Below are positions 44,656 through 52,451 of a stretch of 64,000 bases of DNA, piece by piece; the stretch's first letter is position 1, and every line of letters begins with the position of its first letter. Source of the DNA: Salinispirillum marinum (lineage in GTDB: Bacteria > Pseudomonadota > Gammaproteobacteria > Pseudomonadales > Natronospirillaceae); assembly GCF_042651565.1 (NCBI RefSeq), contig NZ_JBHSDF010000004.1; one strand, written 5' to 3'. The notes under the pieces are model-generated. The model was not told the DNA's origin and searched no databases. It saw only the letters and a program-made list of their open reading frames with translations. The translations under genes were made by a program, and so were the position numbers.

Positions 44656-45831
44656 ATGCCTGTACGTAACTCTACATCGTCATCGTTCCATTTGAAGCTT
44701 GGTTTCATGCCCTTACTCGATGCCGCACCGCTGATCGTTGCGCAAGAGTTAGGTTTTTTTGTTGAGGAAGGACTGACGGTGGAGCTGATCCGGGAATCAT
44801 CATGGGCAACCCTGCGAGATAAAGTGACCTTTGGTATTCTGGATGGCGCTCATTTACTGGCGCCCATGCCCTTAGCCAGTACAGCGGGTTTTGGTTCAGT
44901 GCAAAAACCCATGCTCACAGCTCTGAGTTTAGGTCTCAATGGCAACGCCATAACCCTTAGCCTACCGCTGGCAGAATCACTCGCAGGTTCCGGACAGCCT
45001 CTGCTTTGCCAGCATCCCAAGAATAGCGCCATTGCGTTAAAGGTATGTCTCGATAAGCAACCGCAAAACGGCAGGCCACTAACGCTGGCTGTTGTGCATC
45101 CACACTCCATGCACCACTTTATGCTCAGGCACTGGTTAGCGGTCGGTGGTATTGACCCCGACAATGACGTCAACATTGTGGTCGTACCGCCACCCATGAT
45201 GGTGTCGGCCTTGGCACAAGGTGATATTGATGGCTTCTGTGTCGGCGAACCCTACAATGGCCTGGCACAGCGCCAAAACAGTGGGCAAATTGTCCTAACA
45301 GGGTATGACATTTGGCAGAATGCCCCGGAGAAGGTGTTTGGTGTTCTGCAGTCCTGGGCTGCCGCGCACCACCATGAACATTTACAGCTTTTGCGTGCCC
45401 TGATTCGTGCTTGTCAGTGGTTGGATGTTCCGGAAAATCGTTCTGAATTAGGGGCGTTACTGGCTCGTCCGGATTATTTGAATATCGATCACGAAACGCT
45501 CTCGCTGGCTGTTCAACAGATGAGTATGGCATTGAGCCCTGAACTACCCTCGACGCATAAGCACTTTTTCCGCTATGGCGCGACTTTTCCTTGGCATTCC
45601 CATGCGAGCTGGATGCTGGACCAACTGGTGGCGTTGGGTATGCCGACGGTTGCCAATCCATCTGACTTGATTGAAAAGGTCTATCGAACCGACCTGTATC
45701 GTGAAGCGGCGGCATCGCTCAATCTGCCTTACCCGGAGGCAAACCATAAAGATGAACAGCAACACCACGATGAATGGGCTATGGGGGACCTTATTTTAGG
45801 GCCAGACCAATTCTGGCGCGGGCAACAATGA
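44656..45831 (+). CDS. nasS: Nitrate sensor protein NasS (NrtA-like)
   Basis: Cytoplasmic protein of 391 residues, homologous to the nitrate-binding protein NrtA but without a signal peptide. LKLGFMPLLDAAPLIVAQELGFFVEEGL, HLLAPMPLAST and DGFCVGEPYNGLAQR match the family. Known role: it binds nitrate or nitrite and controls the antiterminator NasT. It is directly behind nasT and ahead of nrtA, the usual arrangement. About 287 bases of control region separate it from nrtA. Confidence 0.93.
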   Translation: MPVRNSTSSSFHLKLGFMPLLDAAPLIVAQELGFFVEEGLTVELIRESSWATLRDKVTFGILDGAHLLAPMPLASTAGFGSVQKPMLTALSLGLNGNAITLSLPLAESLAGSGQPLLCQHPKNSAIALKVCLDKQPQNGRPLTLAVVHPHSMHHFMLRHWLAVGGIDPDNDVNIVVVPPPMMVSALAQGDIDGFCVGEPYNGLAQRQNSGQIVLTGYDIWQNAPEKVFGVLQSWAAAHHHEHLQLLRALIRACQWLDVPENRSELGALLARPDYLNIDHETLSLAVQQMSMALSPELPSTHKHFFRYGATFPWHSHASWMLDQLVALGMPTVANPSDLIEKVYRTDLYREAAASLNLPYPEANHKDEQQHHDEWAMGDLILGPDQFWRGQQ

Positions 45832-45954
45832 TGCAGCCGCGCCCAGCTCTGGTGCACACGTACCAGCGTCAAGCCTGGCAACCATGCACTAATATTCTGT
45901 CAAAGATACGATAACACCTTGTTTTTTAAAGACTTTAATTTAATTACCCGCTTT

Positions 45955-45970
45955 TGGCACAGTCTCTGCT
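45955..45970 (+). promoter_or_regulatory. Sigma54-type promoter of nrtA
   Basis: TGGCAC, five bases, CTGCT matches the -24/-12 pattern. Transcription would start near 45982, about 137 bases before the nrtA ATG. Possible NtrC half-sites (GGTGCA near 45853, TGCACT near 45885) lie upstream but do not form a clean pair. Confidence 0.78.
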
Positions 45971-45993
45971 AAGTGATACGTGAAAACGAAAAA

Positions 45994-46037
45994 GTAAGCC
46001 AATGTAGGTTTACGTACGAGATCAAGGCAATGGCGCC
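45994..46037 (+). promoter_or_regulatory. NasT (ANTAR) target leader of nrtA: two hexaloop hairpins
   Basis: P1 (45994-46013) has a 7-bp stem with CC/GG closing pairs and loop AATGTA. P2 (46026-46037) has a short GGC/GCC stem and loop AATGGC. Both loops keep A at position 1 and G at position 4. P2 shares bases 46033-46037 with the 5' arm of the following terminator. The layout copies that of the nir/nas leader although the sequences differ, which supports a common function. The P2 stem is only three base pairs, the weakest part of the case. Confidence 0.7.
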
Positions 46038-46079
46038 AAATGGTCACTCTTAGCGGGGTGATGATTTGGCGCTTTTTTT
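46033..46079 (+). terminator. Leader terminator of nrtA
   Basis: A 9-bp stem (46033-46041 with 46064-46072), an inner TCAC/GTGA stem and seven T residues (46073-46079) form an intrinsic terminator 40 bases before the nrtA ATG. It lies downstream of the predicted sigma54 start, so it acts as an attenuator. Confidence 0.87.
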
Positions 46080-46118
46080 ATGCATGAACTTTATCCAGTT
46101 CAGAATACGGAGAAACGT

Positions 46119-47462
46119 ATGAGCATTACGCATCGTCTGACCCTAGGCTTCGCCCTTACCCTAGCCGCCGTCACAACCCATGCGCAAACCGGCTGGCCAG
46201 AGAAAGAAGACTTAAAATTTGGCTTCATCAAACTCACCGATATGGTGCCGTTGGCTATTGCCTACGAGCGTGGATATTTCGAAGATGAAGGTCTTTTTGT
46301 AGAACTTGAAGCTCAAGCGAACTGGCGTGTATTACTTGAGCGCGTCATTACCGGAGACTTGGACGGCGCACACATGCTCGCCGGGCAACCCTTAGGCTCT
46401 ACCGTCGGTTTCGGGACCGAAGCGCATATTGTCACTGCTTTTACCATGGATTTAAACGGCAACGCCTGCACCATGTCCAACGAGGTATGGGAGGCGATGA
46501 AGCCCAATCTAAACGTGGTAGACGGCAAGCCGGTGCACCCCAATTCTGCGGAAGCCCTGATTCCGGTCATACAAGAAAGACGCAACCAGGGTCAACCGTT
46601 CAATCTTGGTATGGTGTTTCCTGTTTCGACACACAATTATGAGTTGCGCTACTGGTTAGCCTCAGCGGGCATCCATCCTGGATATTATGCGCCAGAAAGT
46701 GGCGATATTTCCGGGCAGCTGGAAGCTGACGTACTGATATCGGTAACCCCGCCACCACAGATGCCAGCAACTCTGGAGTCGGGCACGATAGACGGCTACT
46801 GTGTGGGCGAACCCTGGAATCAGCAAGCGGTGTTTCGCGGCATTGGTGTGCCGGTAATTACGGACTATGACATTCGCAACAACGTGGCTGAGAAAGTCTT
46901 TGGGGTGAGTAACGAATGGGCTGAACAGTATCCCAACACCCATGTTCGCGTGGTGAAAGCACTGATTCGTGCCGGCCACTGGTTGGACGCCAACAACAAC
47001 GCCAATCGCCCTGAGGCGGCGCAAATCATCTCCCAACCGTACTATGTAGGGGCGGATTATGAGGTGATCGCCAACAGCATGACGGGTGTCTTTGAATTCG
47101 AAAAAGGCGATGTACGTGAAGCGCCCGATTTCAACGTTTTCTTCCGCTATCACGCCACCTACCCCTATTATTCTGATGCGGTTTGGTACCTCACCCAAAT
47201 GCGCCGTTGGGGCCAAATACCCGACACTATGCCGGATGCGTGGTATATGGAAATGGCAGAAAAAGTGTTCCTACCGGAAGTCTATCAGCAAGCCGCACGT
47301 GAATTGATTGCCGAAGGTAAATTGTCCAGCAATGACTTCCCTGATTTTGCGACTGAAACTGGCTATCGCGCGGTTGACCACACCACCTTCATCGACGGCA
47401 TCGTGTTCGATGGACAACAACCCAACGCCTACTTGCAGCAATTCGAGATTGGCAAACAGTAA
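46119..47462 (+). CDS. nrtA: ABC nitrate transporter, substrate-binding protein
   Basis: Periplasmic nitrate-binding protein of 447 residues. A signal peptide is visible (MSITHRLTLGFALTLAAVTT, cleavage probably after AQ at about 24). The family blocks LKFGFIKLTDMVPLAIAYERGYFEDEGL, GDLDGAHMLAGQPLGST and DGYCVGEPWNQQAVF are clear and parallel those of NasS. The ATG at 46119 has GGAG eight bases upstream; the frame from 46080 would start inside the terminator. Permease and ATPase genes follow. A stem-loop lies between nrtA and nrtB. Confidence 0.94.
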   Translation: MSITHRLTLGFALTLAAVTTHAQTGWPEKEDLKFGFIKLTDMVPLAIAYERGYFEDEGLFVELEAQANWRVLLERVITGDLDGAHMLAGQPLGSTVGFGTEAHIVTAFTMDLNGNACTMSNEVWEAMKPNLNVVDGKPVHPNSAEALIPVIQERRNQGQPFNLGMVFPVSTHNYELRYWLASAGIHPGYYAPESGDISGQLEADVLISVTPPPQMPATLESGTIDGYCVGEPWNQQAVFRGIGVPVITDYDIRNNVAEKVFGVSNEWAEQYPNTHVRVVKALIRAGHWLDANNNANRPEAAQIISQPYYVGADYEVIANSMTGVFEFEKGDVREAPDFNVFFRYHATYPYYSDAVWYLTQMRRWGQIPDTMPDAWYMEMAEKVFLPEVYQQAARELIAEGKLSSNDFPDFATETGYRAVDHTTFIDGIVFDGQQPNAYLQQFEIGKQ

Positions 47463-47470
47463 CCACGTCA

Positions 47471-47505
47471 GCGGGTGGGCAAGTCTTTCCCCCCTAACCA
47501 CCCGC
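47471..47505 (+). other. Stem-loop between nrtA and nrtB
   Basis: An 8-bp GC-rich stem (GCGGGTGG with CCACCCGC) encloses an 18-base loop in the 65-base gap, without a T-run. Such structures often protect the mRNA of the binding protein so that it exceeds the permease. Confidence 0.55.
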
Positions 47506-47527
47506 TTCACGTAGAGAGGAAGACATC

Positions 47528-48514
47528 ATGAACGCCACCCTGACCTGGTTTAAACAATTTAACCCACTGAATTGGTCACCCACACAATGGACGGATGTAT
47601 TCAAGGGCATTACTTTCCCAGCCCTTGGACTGTTGGCCTTTATGGTGTTCTGGCACATCGGTGCGCAACACATTAACACCTCGTTAGGCACCTTCCCTGG
47701 ACCGTTCCAAGTTGCGGAACAATGGTCTAACCTTGTCGCTGAACACCAAGCAGAACGGCAACGCGAAGCCGACTTCTATCAGCGCCAGGACGAACGCAAT
47801 GCGGCAATGTTGGCGCAAAACCCGGATGCTGAAGTGCGCTGGCGTACCTTCAGTGGTCGACCAACGTTCTTCGATCAGACCATCACCAGCCTATGGACCG
47901 TTCTCAGCGGCTTTGGCTTGGCGACGATAATCGCCATTCCTTTTGGTATTGTCATCGGCTTAAACAAAACGCTTTATCGAACCTTTAATCCGTTGATTCA
48001 ATTATTTAAGCCTGTCTCACCGCTCGCCTGGTTACCACTGGTGACCCTCGTGGTCAGTGCGCTTTATGTCTCAGCCGACCCCATGTTCGCCCGGTCCTTC
48101 ATCATTTCAATGGTGACGGTGACGTTGTGTTCACTTTGGCCAACACTGATCAATACCGCCGTAGGGGTATCGAGCATCGACCGCGACTTGCAAAATGTCA
48201 GCCGCGTGCTCCGTTTGGGCTGGTTCACGCATGTACGAAAAATTGTCATTCCCTCTGCCATCCCTTCCATGTTTACCGGTTTGCGTTTATCTCTTGGTAT
48301 TGCGTGGATGGTTTTAATTGCCGCAGAAATGCTGGCGCAGAACCCTGGCTTGGGTAAGTTCGTTTGGGATGAATTTCAAAACGGATCATCAAACTCATTA
48401 GGCCGTATTTGTGTGGCCGTATTGATGATCGGTTTTATTGGCTATGTCTTGGATCGCACCATGCTGTTTCTACAAACCCGCTTGAACTGGGATAAATCGG
48501 CAGACATCCGATGA
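47528..48514 (+). CDS. nrtB: ABC nitrate transporter, permease
   Basis: Inner-membrane protein of 328 residues of the binding-protein-dependent permease family. Six or so hydrophobic segments are seen, the first at about 25-47. A charged insertion of about 50 residues (AEHQAERQREADFYQRQDERN) between the first and second is typical of proteobacterial nitrate permeases. The EAA-like loop near RVLRLGWFTHVRKIVIPSAIPSMFTGLRLSLG contacts the ATPase. AGAGAGGA precedes the ATG. Middle gene of the transporter operon. Confidence 0.93.
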   Translation: MNATLTWFKQFNPLNWSPTQWTDVFKGITFPALGLLAFMVFWHIGAQHINTSLGTFPGPFQVAEQWSNLVAEHQAERQREADFYQRQDERNAAMLAQNPDAEVRWRTFSGRPTFFDQTITSLWTVLSGFGLATIIAIPFGIVIGLNKTLYRTFNPLIQLFKPVSPLAWLPLVTLVVSALYVSADPMFARSFIISMVTVTLCSLWPTLINTAVGVSSIDRDLQNVSRVLRLGWFTHVRKIVIPSAIPSMFTGLRLSLGIAWMVLIAAEMLAQNPGLGKFVWDEFQNGSSNSLGRICVAVLMIGFIGYVLDRTMLFLQTRLNWDKSADIR

Positions 48515-48523
48515 TTGCTTCAT

Positions 48524-48549
48524 GTAGGAGCGCACCCCGTTGTGCGAAG
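48524..48549 (+). repeat. REP-like palindromic repeat
   Basis: The sequence opens GTAGGAGCGCAC and closes GTGCGAAG, with a short CGCAC/GTGCG stem. This is the form of Pseudomonas-type REP sequences, which have a GTAG tetranucleotide before a palindrome. It lies between nrtB and the ATPase gene. Only one copy was seen in the window, and no RAYT transposase gene. Confidence 0.5.
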
Positions 48550-48604
48550 TTTCGGCCAGAGGGCTGGTCTCCTTCGTTGATAACAACACATTGAGGATAA
48601 TTTC

Positions 48605-49489
48605 ATGAACAATACGCACCTTGAACTCACCCATGTGGGCATTGAATTCCCGACCCCAAAAGGTCCCTTCTGTGCCTTGAAAGATGTGAACTTAAAAGTC
48701 GGTAAGGGCGAATTTGTCTCCCTCATCGGCCACTCTGGTTGTGGCAAGTCTACCGTGCTCAACATTGTGGCTGGCTTGCATCAAGCCACCCAAGGCGGCG
48801 TGCTCCTGAACGGCAAAGAGGTTAATGAACCCGGTCCAGAGCGGGCGGTGGTGTTTCAAAACCATTCACTCTTGCCGTGGATGACCGCTTACCAAAATAT
48901 AGAATTAGCGGTCAAGCGAGTATTTGGTGGCAGCCGAACACGGGCGGAAATGCGCCAATGGATTGAACACAATCTCGAATTGGTTCAAATGACCCACGCT
49001 ATGCACAAACGACCTGCTGAAATTTCGGGCGGCATGAAGCAGCGCGTAGGCATTGCCCGCGCGCTCGCCATGGAGCCACAAGTACTGTTGATGGACGAAC
49101 CTTTCGGCGCCCTCGATGCGTTAACGCGCGCTCACTTGCAAGATTCATTGATGGAAATTCAAGCGGATTTAGGTAATACCGTGATCATGATTACCCACGA
49201 TGTGGACGAAGCCGTTTTGCTGTCCGATCGTATTGTTATGATGACCAACGGCCCCGCGGCCACCATCGGTGAAATTCTTAATGTAGACCTACCGAAGGAA
49301 CGTGATCGTTTAGCGCTGGCAGATGACGCGCAGTACAACCACTATCGGTCGTCCGTGCTGCGTTTCTTATACGAGAAACAACGCAAAATTGAAAACATCA
49401 CACCCAAAAAACAAAAGTCGGTTCGAGCTACCCAACCATCAATTGATCACGATGAGAATGCTGCGGAAGAAACCCATCGCGTCGCTTAA
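48605..49489 (+). CDS. ABC nitrate transporter, ATPase
   Basis: ATP-binding subunit of 294 residues that energises nitrate uptake. Walker A is GHSGCGKST near residue 41, the Q-loop region reads VVFQNHSLLPWMTAYQNI, the signature is EISGGMKQRVGIARALA, and Walker B is VLLMDEPFGALDALT, followed by the H-loop MITHDVDEAV. It equals the NrtD type: the long NrtA-like regulatory extension of cyanobacterial NrtC is absent, so one ATPase serves as homodimer. The C-terminal 35 residues are charged and variable. A GAGGA ribosome site precedes the ATG. Confidence 0.94.
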   Translation: MNNTHLELTHVGIEFPTPKGPFCALKDVNLKVGKGEFVSLIGHSGCGKSTVLNIVAGLHQATQGGVLLNGKEVNEPGPERAVVFQNHSLLPWMTAYQNIELAVKRVFGGSRTRAEMRQWIEHNLELVQMTHAMHKRPAEISGGMKQRVGIARALAMEPQVLLMDEPFGALDALTRAHLQDSLMEIQADLGNTVIMITHDVDEAVLLSDRIVMMTNGPAATIGEILNVDLPKERDRLALADDAQYNHYRSSVLRFLYEKQRKIENITPKKQKSVRATQPSIDHDENAAEETHRVA

Positions 49490-49492
49490 CCG

Positions 49493-49515
49493 ATGATTGG
49501 GCAGTGCCCAATCAT
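49493..49515. terminator. Palindrome between the nitrate ABC operon and the acyltransferase gene
   Basis: A 23-base perfect palindrome (ATGATTGGG, five central bases, CCCAATCAT) starts four bases after the ATPase stop and covers the stop of the convergent acyltransferase gene. It probably ends both transcripts. A clear T-run is missing. Confidence 0.6.
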
Positions 49516-50627
49516 TCCGCGTTTTGTTGCGACTCAACGGCATTAGCGTATTGCGCCAACAAGTAGGGTCGAACGACATCCGGCAAGTGTGCGACACGTT
49601 CGCGCATCAATTCCGGCACCCAGTGCGGTGCCGGATCGTCGGGACATTCATGCAACCATCGATGAGCGGTCTCATTGGTTTCGAACAAGCGGTATTTGCG
49701 GTGTATTTGTTGATCTATAGCCACGGCCACTTCGGCATCGTTCTGGTAGTCGCCCGACAGCACATCGCCAAACGCTAAATGCACCCTACCTTTCCAGCCA
49801 GAAATACCCTTTGCGATGCTGCGCACATCCTCATTACGAGCCTTCTGGTATCCGCCTTTTTCTAATTGATAGTAGCGTTCACGCGCTTTCATGACATCAC
49901 AGGGATCGTACTCGTAGGATATTGCCACCGGCACGATGTTCAGCTCTTTAACGTAGTCGGCATAGCTGCGGTCTTTGGGTTTACTCAAACTGAACATACC
50001 GATGACAGCGGAATTGGTTTTGTCGACACCATCTTTTGCACGGCCTTCACGCTGCGCAATCCAAATATTGGCCTTCTCTTGCACGACAGAATGATGGATA
50101 TAGGCTGATAATTTCTTGGCCGCCATTAACTTTTCGCGCCGCCCCGTAATGGCACGTTGCACGATAAAGCTTTTGTTCAACCGCATCAGATCAGACACAA
50201 AAGGCTTGCTGAGCAAATTATCGCCGATGGCTATCCGAATGGTCTTAAACCCATTTTGATAGAGCGCCCAATTAACGAACGCCGGGTCCATGACAATATC
50301 ACGGTGATTACTGACAAACAGATAGGGCTTGTTGGGGTCCAACTTATCAAGACCCGAAACGGAATAATCGGTAGTAGAACGTTTAATAATACGCCCCAAA
50401 TACCCTTCTAACCGACGCTGAAAACCGTCAACGGTATTTACTCCGAAGAATTGAATTCGTAGGGCGACACCAATTAATGGCGACAAGAGCCAGCTCCAGC
50501 GCGCTTTGAAGCGCGGCATCAGCATTGAAATCACCGCTCGCCGGAGTTCCTGATCCGCCACGACACGGCGTAACACCGCCGGCACTTCGGCATCATTAAA
50601 AGGACGAATATCGTCAAACTCGCTCAT
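49512..50627 (-). CDS. PlsC-type acyltransferase
   Basis: Protein of 371 residues with the glycerolipid acyltransferase motif NHRDIVMD near residues 108-115 (H-x4-D). A later WIAQREGRAKDG segment replaces the usual phosphate-binding block. A weak hydrophobic region (about 45-62) may anchor it to the membrane. It is longer than standard PlsC (about 245), with extra N- and C-terminal regions, and probably belongs to a family often annotated 1-acylglycerol-3-phosphate acyltransferase. Substrate and product are not certain. The gene stands alone. Confidence 0.82.
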   Translation of the reverse strand: MSEFDDIRPFNDAEVPAVLRRVVADQELRRAVISMLMPRFKARWSWLLSPLIGVALRIQFFGVNTVDGFQRRLEGYLGRIIKRSTTDYSVSGLDKLDPNKPYLFVSNHRDIVMDPAFVNWALYQNGFKTIRIAIGDNLLSKPFVSDLMRLNKSFIVQRAITGRREKLMAAKKLSAYIHHSVVQEKANIWIAQREGRAKDGVDKTNSAVIGMFSLSKPKDRSYADYVKELNIVPVAISYEYDPCDVMKARERYYQLEKGGYQKARNEDVRSIAKGISGWKGRVHLAFGDVLSGDYQNDAEVAVAIDQQIHRKYRLFETNETAHRWLHECPDDPAPHWVPELMRERVAHLPDVVRPYLLAQYANAVESQQNAE

Positions 50628-51002
50628 CGTTTTCCCGTGTTGATATTTGGCCGCTCTTTATAGCGGAAAGGGTTTCAAAGCGCCAGTCTGTATCCTTACT
50701 GATCTAACCTTGGGCTCTCGGGGTTTACCTACGGCGCTCCACGGCAGGCCGGGAGTCGCGCCTTTAGGTAAACGCCCTGCGCCCAAGTTCCAATGCCATA
50801 AAAATGCCCTAAAGGGAGCGACTAAAAACCTCAAAGGCGAAAAGGTGACAATGGAAGCGCTGGTTAGGTGTTGGAAAAAACGTTAAGAGCGAAGCACTAG
50901 CAAGGCAAAATTCGACGATGCCGCGCAGTTTACATTGCGTAAATAAGCGGTTTGAGGAGAATTTTAACGCTGCTAGGGCGAGCGCAGTAGTTTTTTGCAC
51001 AC
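50628..51002. other. Intergenic region with two palindromic elements
   Basis: No coding sequence is supported in these 375 bases. Two separate palindromic units (50709-50787 and 50864-51006) occupy much of it and are listed separately. The first 80 bases may hold the acyltransferase promoter. Confidence 0.6.
50709..50787. repeat. Imperfect palindromic repeat, 79 bp
   Basis: Arms of about 30 bases run from CTTGGGC at the left edge to GCCCAAG at the right edge, and include GTTTACCTA against TAGGTAAAC. Mismatches are scattered, so it looks like a decayed palindrome. It has no open frame. Confidence 0.65.
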
Positions 51003-51006
51003 CTAA
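50864..51006. repeat. MITE-like palindromic element, 143 bp
   Basis: The ends are TTAGGTGT and its exact complement ACACCTAA. Inside them, GGAAAAAAC pairs with GTTTTTTGC in part, and CTAGC-N5-AAAATTC pairs with GAATTTTAACG-CTGCTAG. The whole unit reads as one long imperfect inverted repeat with no gene. Its right end covers the stop codon of the LysR gene, so it may have inserted next to or into that 3' end. Confidence 0.65.
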
Positions 51007-51938
51007 AGACGATACCATGGCATCCTCTGTATTGACTGCGTAATCCACTCACTGAACGCAATAACCTTTGGCCACTTAAAGTGATGTTCAGGCGCCACCA
51101 AAAGATACCCGTAGCGTGACTGGAACGTTGATTTGATCGGCATGATCAACTGGCCTTTTTCCAACGCATCACTGCAAATGCTGCGCCGTACCAACGCCAC
51201 ACCCTGCCCCGCTAGTGCCATTTCCGTCAATGCCCAAGTATCCGACACATGCAGGCGACGCCGATAATCTGTTGGCTCTTGATCATGTGAAATCAAGAAT
51301 TGGTTCCAGTGGTAGTCCATGGGGTCTTGGTCCGCCAACAAGTATTGTCGTTTCAACCAATGCCACACATCTTCTTCACCTTGATACAACAATGGGTGGC
51401 AAACTGGAAAAATAGTGTCATAGCTTAACCAGTGCGTGTGCAAGCCGACAAAGTCATCCAGACCATAACGTATCCCCATGTCATTTTTACCATCATTGGT
51501 AAAAGGCTGATTACGATCCATATCAATTTGCAAAAAAATGTCCGGGTGCTGTTCCTGAAACTGCGGCACTCTCGGCAACAACCAGGCACTTGCAAAGGAT
51601 GGCAATACGGACAAGCGCAATACATTGGGTGCCGGATCGCCACTTAACCTTTGTAGACCTTCCGCTAGGCTGTCAAAACCCTTTTGAACATAAGGCAATA
51701 ATTGCTTACCTGTGGCATTCAGTTCGATGTGTCGATGGCTGCGGTCAAATAATTGAAAACCCAGCCATTCTTCCAGTTGTCGTATTTGCTGACTCACGGC
51801 GGCTTGCGTAATATAGAGCGCCTCAGCTGCCGCTTTAAAACTGCCTGTTTGACAAACGACCCAGAAGCATCTGAGCGTATGCAACGGCGGGAACTTCACC
51901 TTCACATTAGCACCACTTAAGTCACGAAAAAAAACCAT
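51003..51938 (-). CDS. LysR family transcriptional regulator (GcvA-like)
   Basis: A helix-turn-helix regulator of about 300 residues. PPLHTLRCFWVVCQTGSFKAAAEALYITQAAVSQQIRQLEEWLGFQLFDR is the winged HTH region, followed by a substrate-binding domain. The PPLHTLR start is common in the GcvA/AmpR branch. The start is uncertain: ATG at 51938 is used, GTG codons at 51905 or 51899 would fit the family better, and none has a strong ribosome site. The longer frame to 52211 overlaps the divergent DUF1127 gene, its likely target. The stop codon lies in a palindromic element. Confidence 0.85.
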   Translation of the reverse strand: MVFFRDLSGANVKVKFPPLHTLRCFWVVCQTGSFKAAAEALYITQAAVSQQIRQLEEWLGFQLFDRSHRHIELNATGKQLLPYVQKGFDSLAEGLQRLSGDPAPNVLRLSVLPSFASAWLLPRVPQFQEQHPDIFLQIDMDRNQPFTNDGKNDMGIRYGLDDFVGLHTHWLSYDTIFPVCHPLLYQGEEDVWHWLKRQYLLADQDPMDYHWNQFLISHDQEPTDYRRRLHVSDTWALTEMALAGQGVALVRRSICSDALEKGQLIMPIKSTFQSRYGYLLVAPEHHFKWPKVIAFSEWITQSIQRMPWYRL

Positions 51939-52016
51939 CGTTTGAGAGCATAAGGGATTGCCGTCAGAATACAACCATTGAAAACCAACCATTACTACCC
52001 GGTAAGGAGAAATACC

Positions 52017-52217
52017 ATGACTGCACAAGCACAAACGTTTATTCAAATCCCTGAGTACAGCCAAGACAACCGCGTCGTGGCGCAAGCCAAGATTATGTGG
52101 AAACGCTATCAACAGCGTCGTGCCTTGATGAACATGCCAGAATATTTGTTGCGCGACATCGGCATGACCAAATATGACGTAGCCAAAGAAGTGCGCAAGC
52201 CTTTCTGGCAAGCCTAA
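52017..52217 (+). CDS. DUF1127 small protein
   Basis: A 66-residue basic protein. The C-terminal motif W-RYQQRRALMNMPEYLLRDIGMTKYDVAKEV is the DUF1127 (YjiS-like) signature, in which the LRDIG helix is characteristic. AAGGAG stands seven bases before the ATG. The upstream frame from 51978 lacks this. Members bind RNA or affect phosphate and carbon metabolism in alphaproteobacteria; here the role is unknown. It diverges from a LysR gene, a frequent pairing, and ends in a strong terminator. Confidence 0.88.
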   Translation: MTAQAQTFIQIPEYSQDNRVVAQAKIMWKRYQQRRALMNMPEYLLRDIGMTKYDVAKEVRKPFWQA

Positions 52218-52320
52218 GCTAGGTTACTGTTAGCAATACCGCCAATTACAAGCACAATAAAAACCGGGCGTTTGGCATTGCATCATCGATGGATTGAATG
52301 ATCAACCAAACAGAATAAGA

Positions 52321-52345
52321 AAAGCCGCTCAATGAGCGGCTTTTT
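52321..52345 (+). terminator. Intrinsic terminator after DUF1127
   Basis: AAAGCCGCTC, three bases, GAGCGGCTTT followed by two more T residues: a 10-bp stem with a T-run. It lies about 100 bases after the DUF1127 stop. Confidence 0.85.
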
Positions 52346-52404
52346 CATGGTCGAATACTTTGTCTAAAGTCATCCACCTGTATCCATGCTGCTTAGAAGT
52401 CTGC

Positions 52405-52431
52405 AAAAGGCTGAACCAAACCCAGCCTTTT
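52405..52431 (-). terminator. Intrinsic terminator after aapP
   Basis: A 9-bp stem AAAAGGCTG / CAGCCTTTT with a nine-base loop lies 21 bases after the aapP stop. On the minus strand it ends in TTTT, so it can end the aap operon. Confidence 0.75.
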
Positions 52432-52451
52432 ACAAAAACGCACAACGGATA

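Noticed and set aside
45170..45715. 181-codon minus-strand frame inside nasS
   Set aside because: Antisense shadow of a well-supported coding sequence with no family resemblance.
45841..45900. NtrC site upstream of nrtA
   Set aside because: Only half-sites (GGTGCA and TGCACT) are seen; spacing of any pair does not fit N5, so no site is called.
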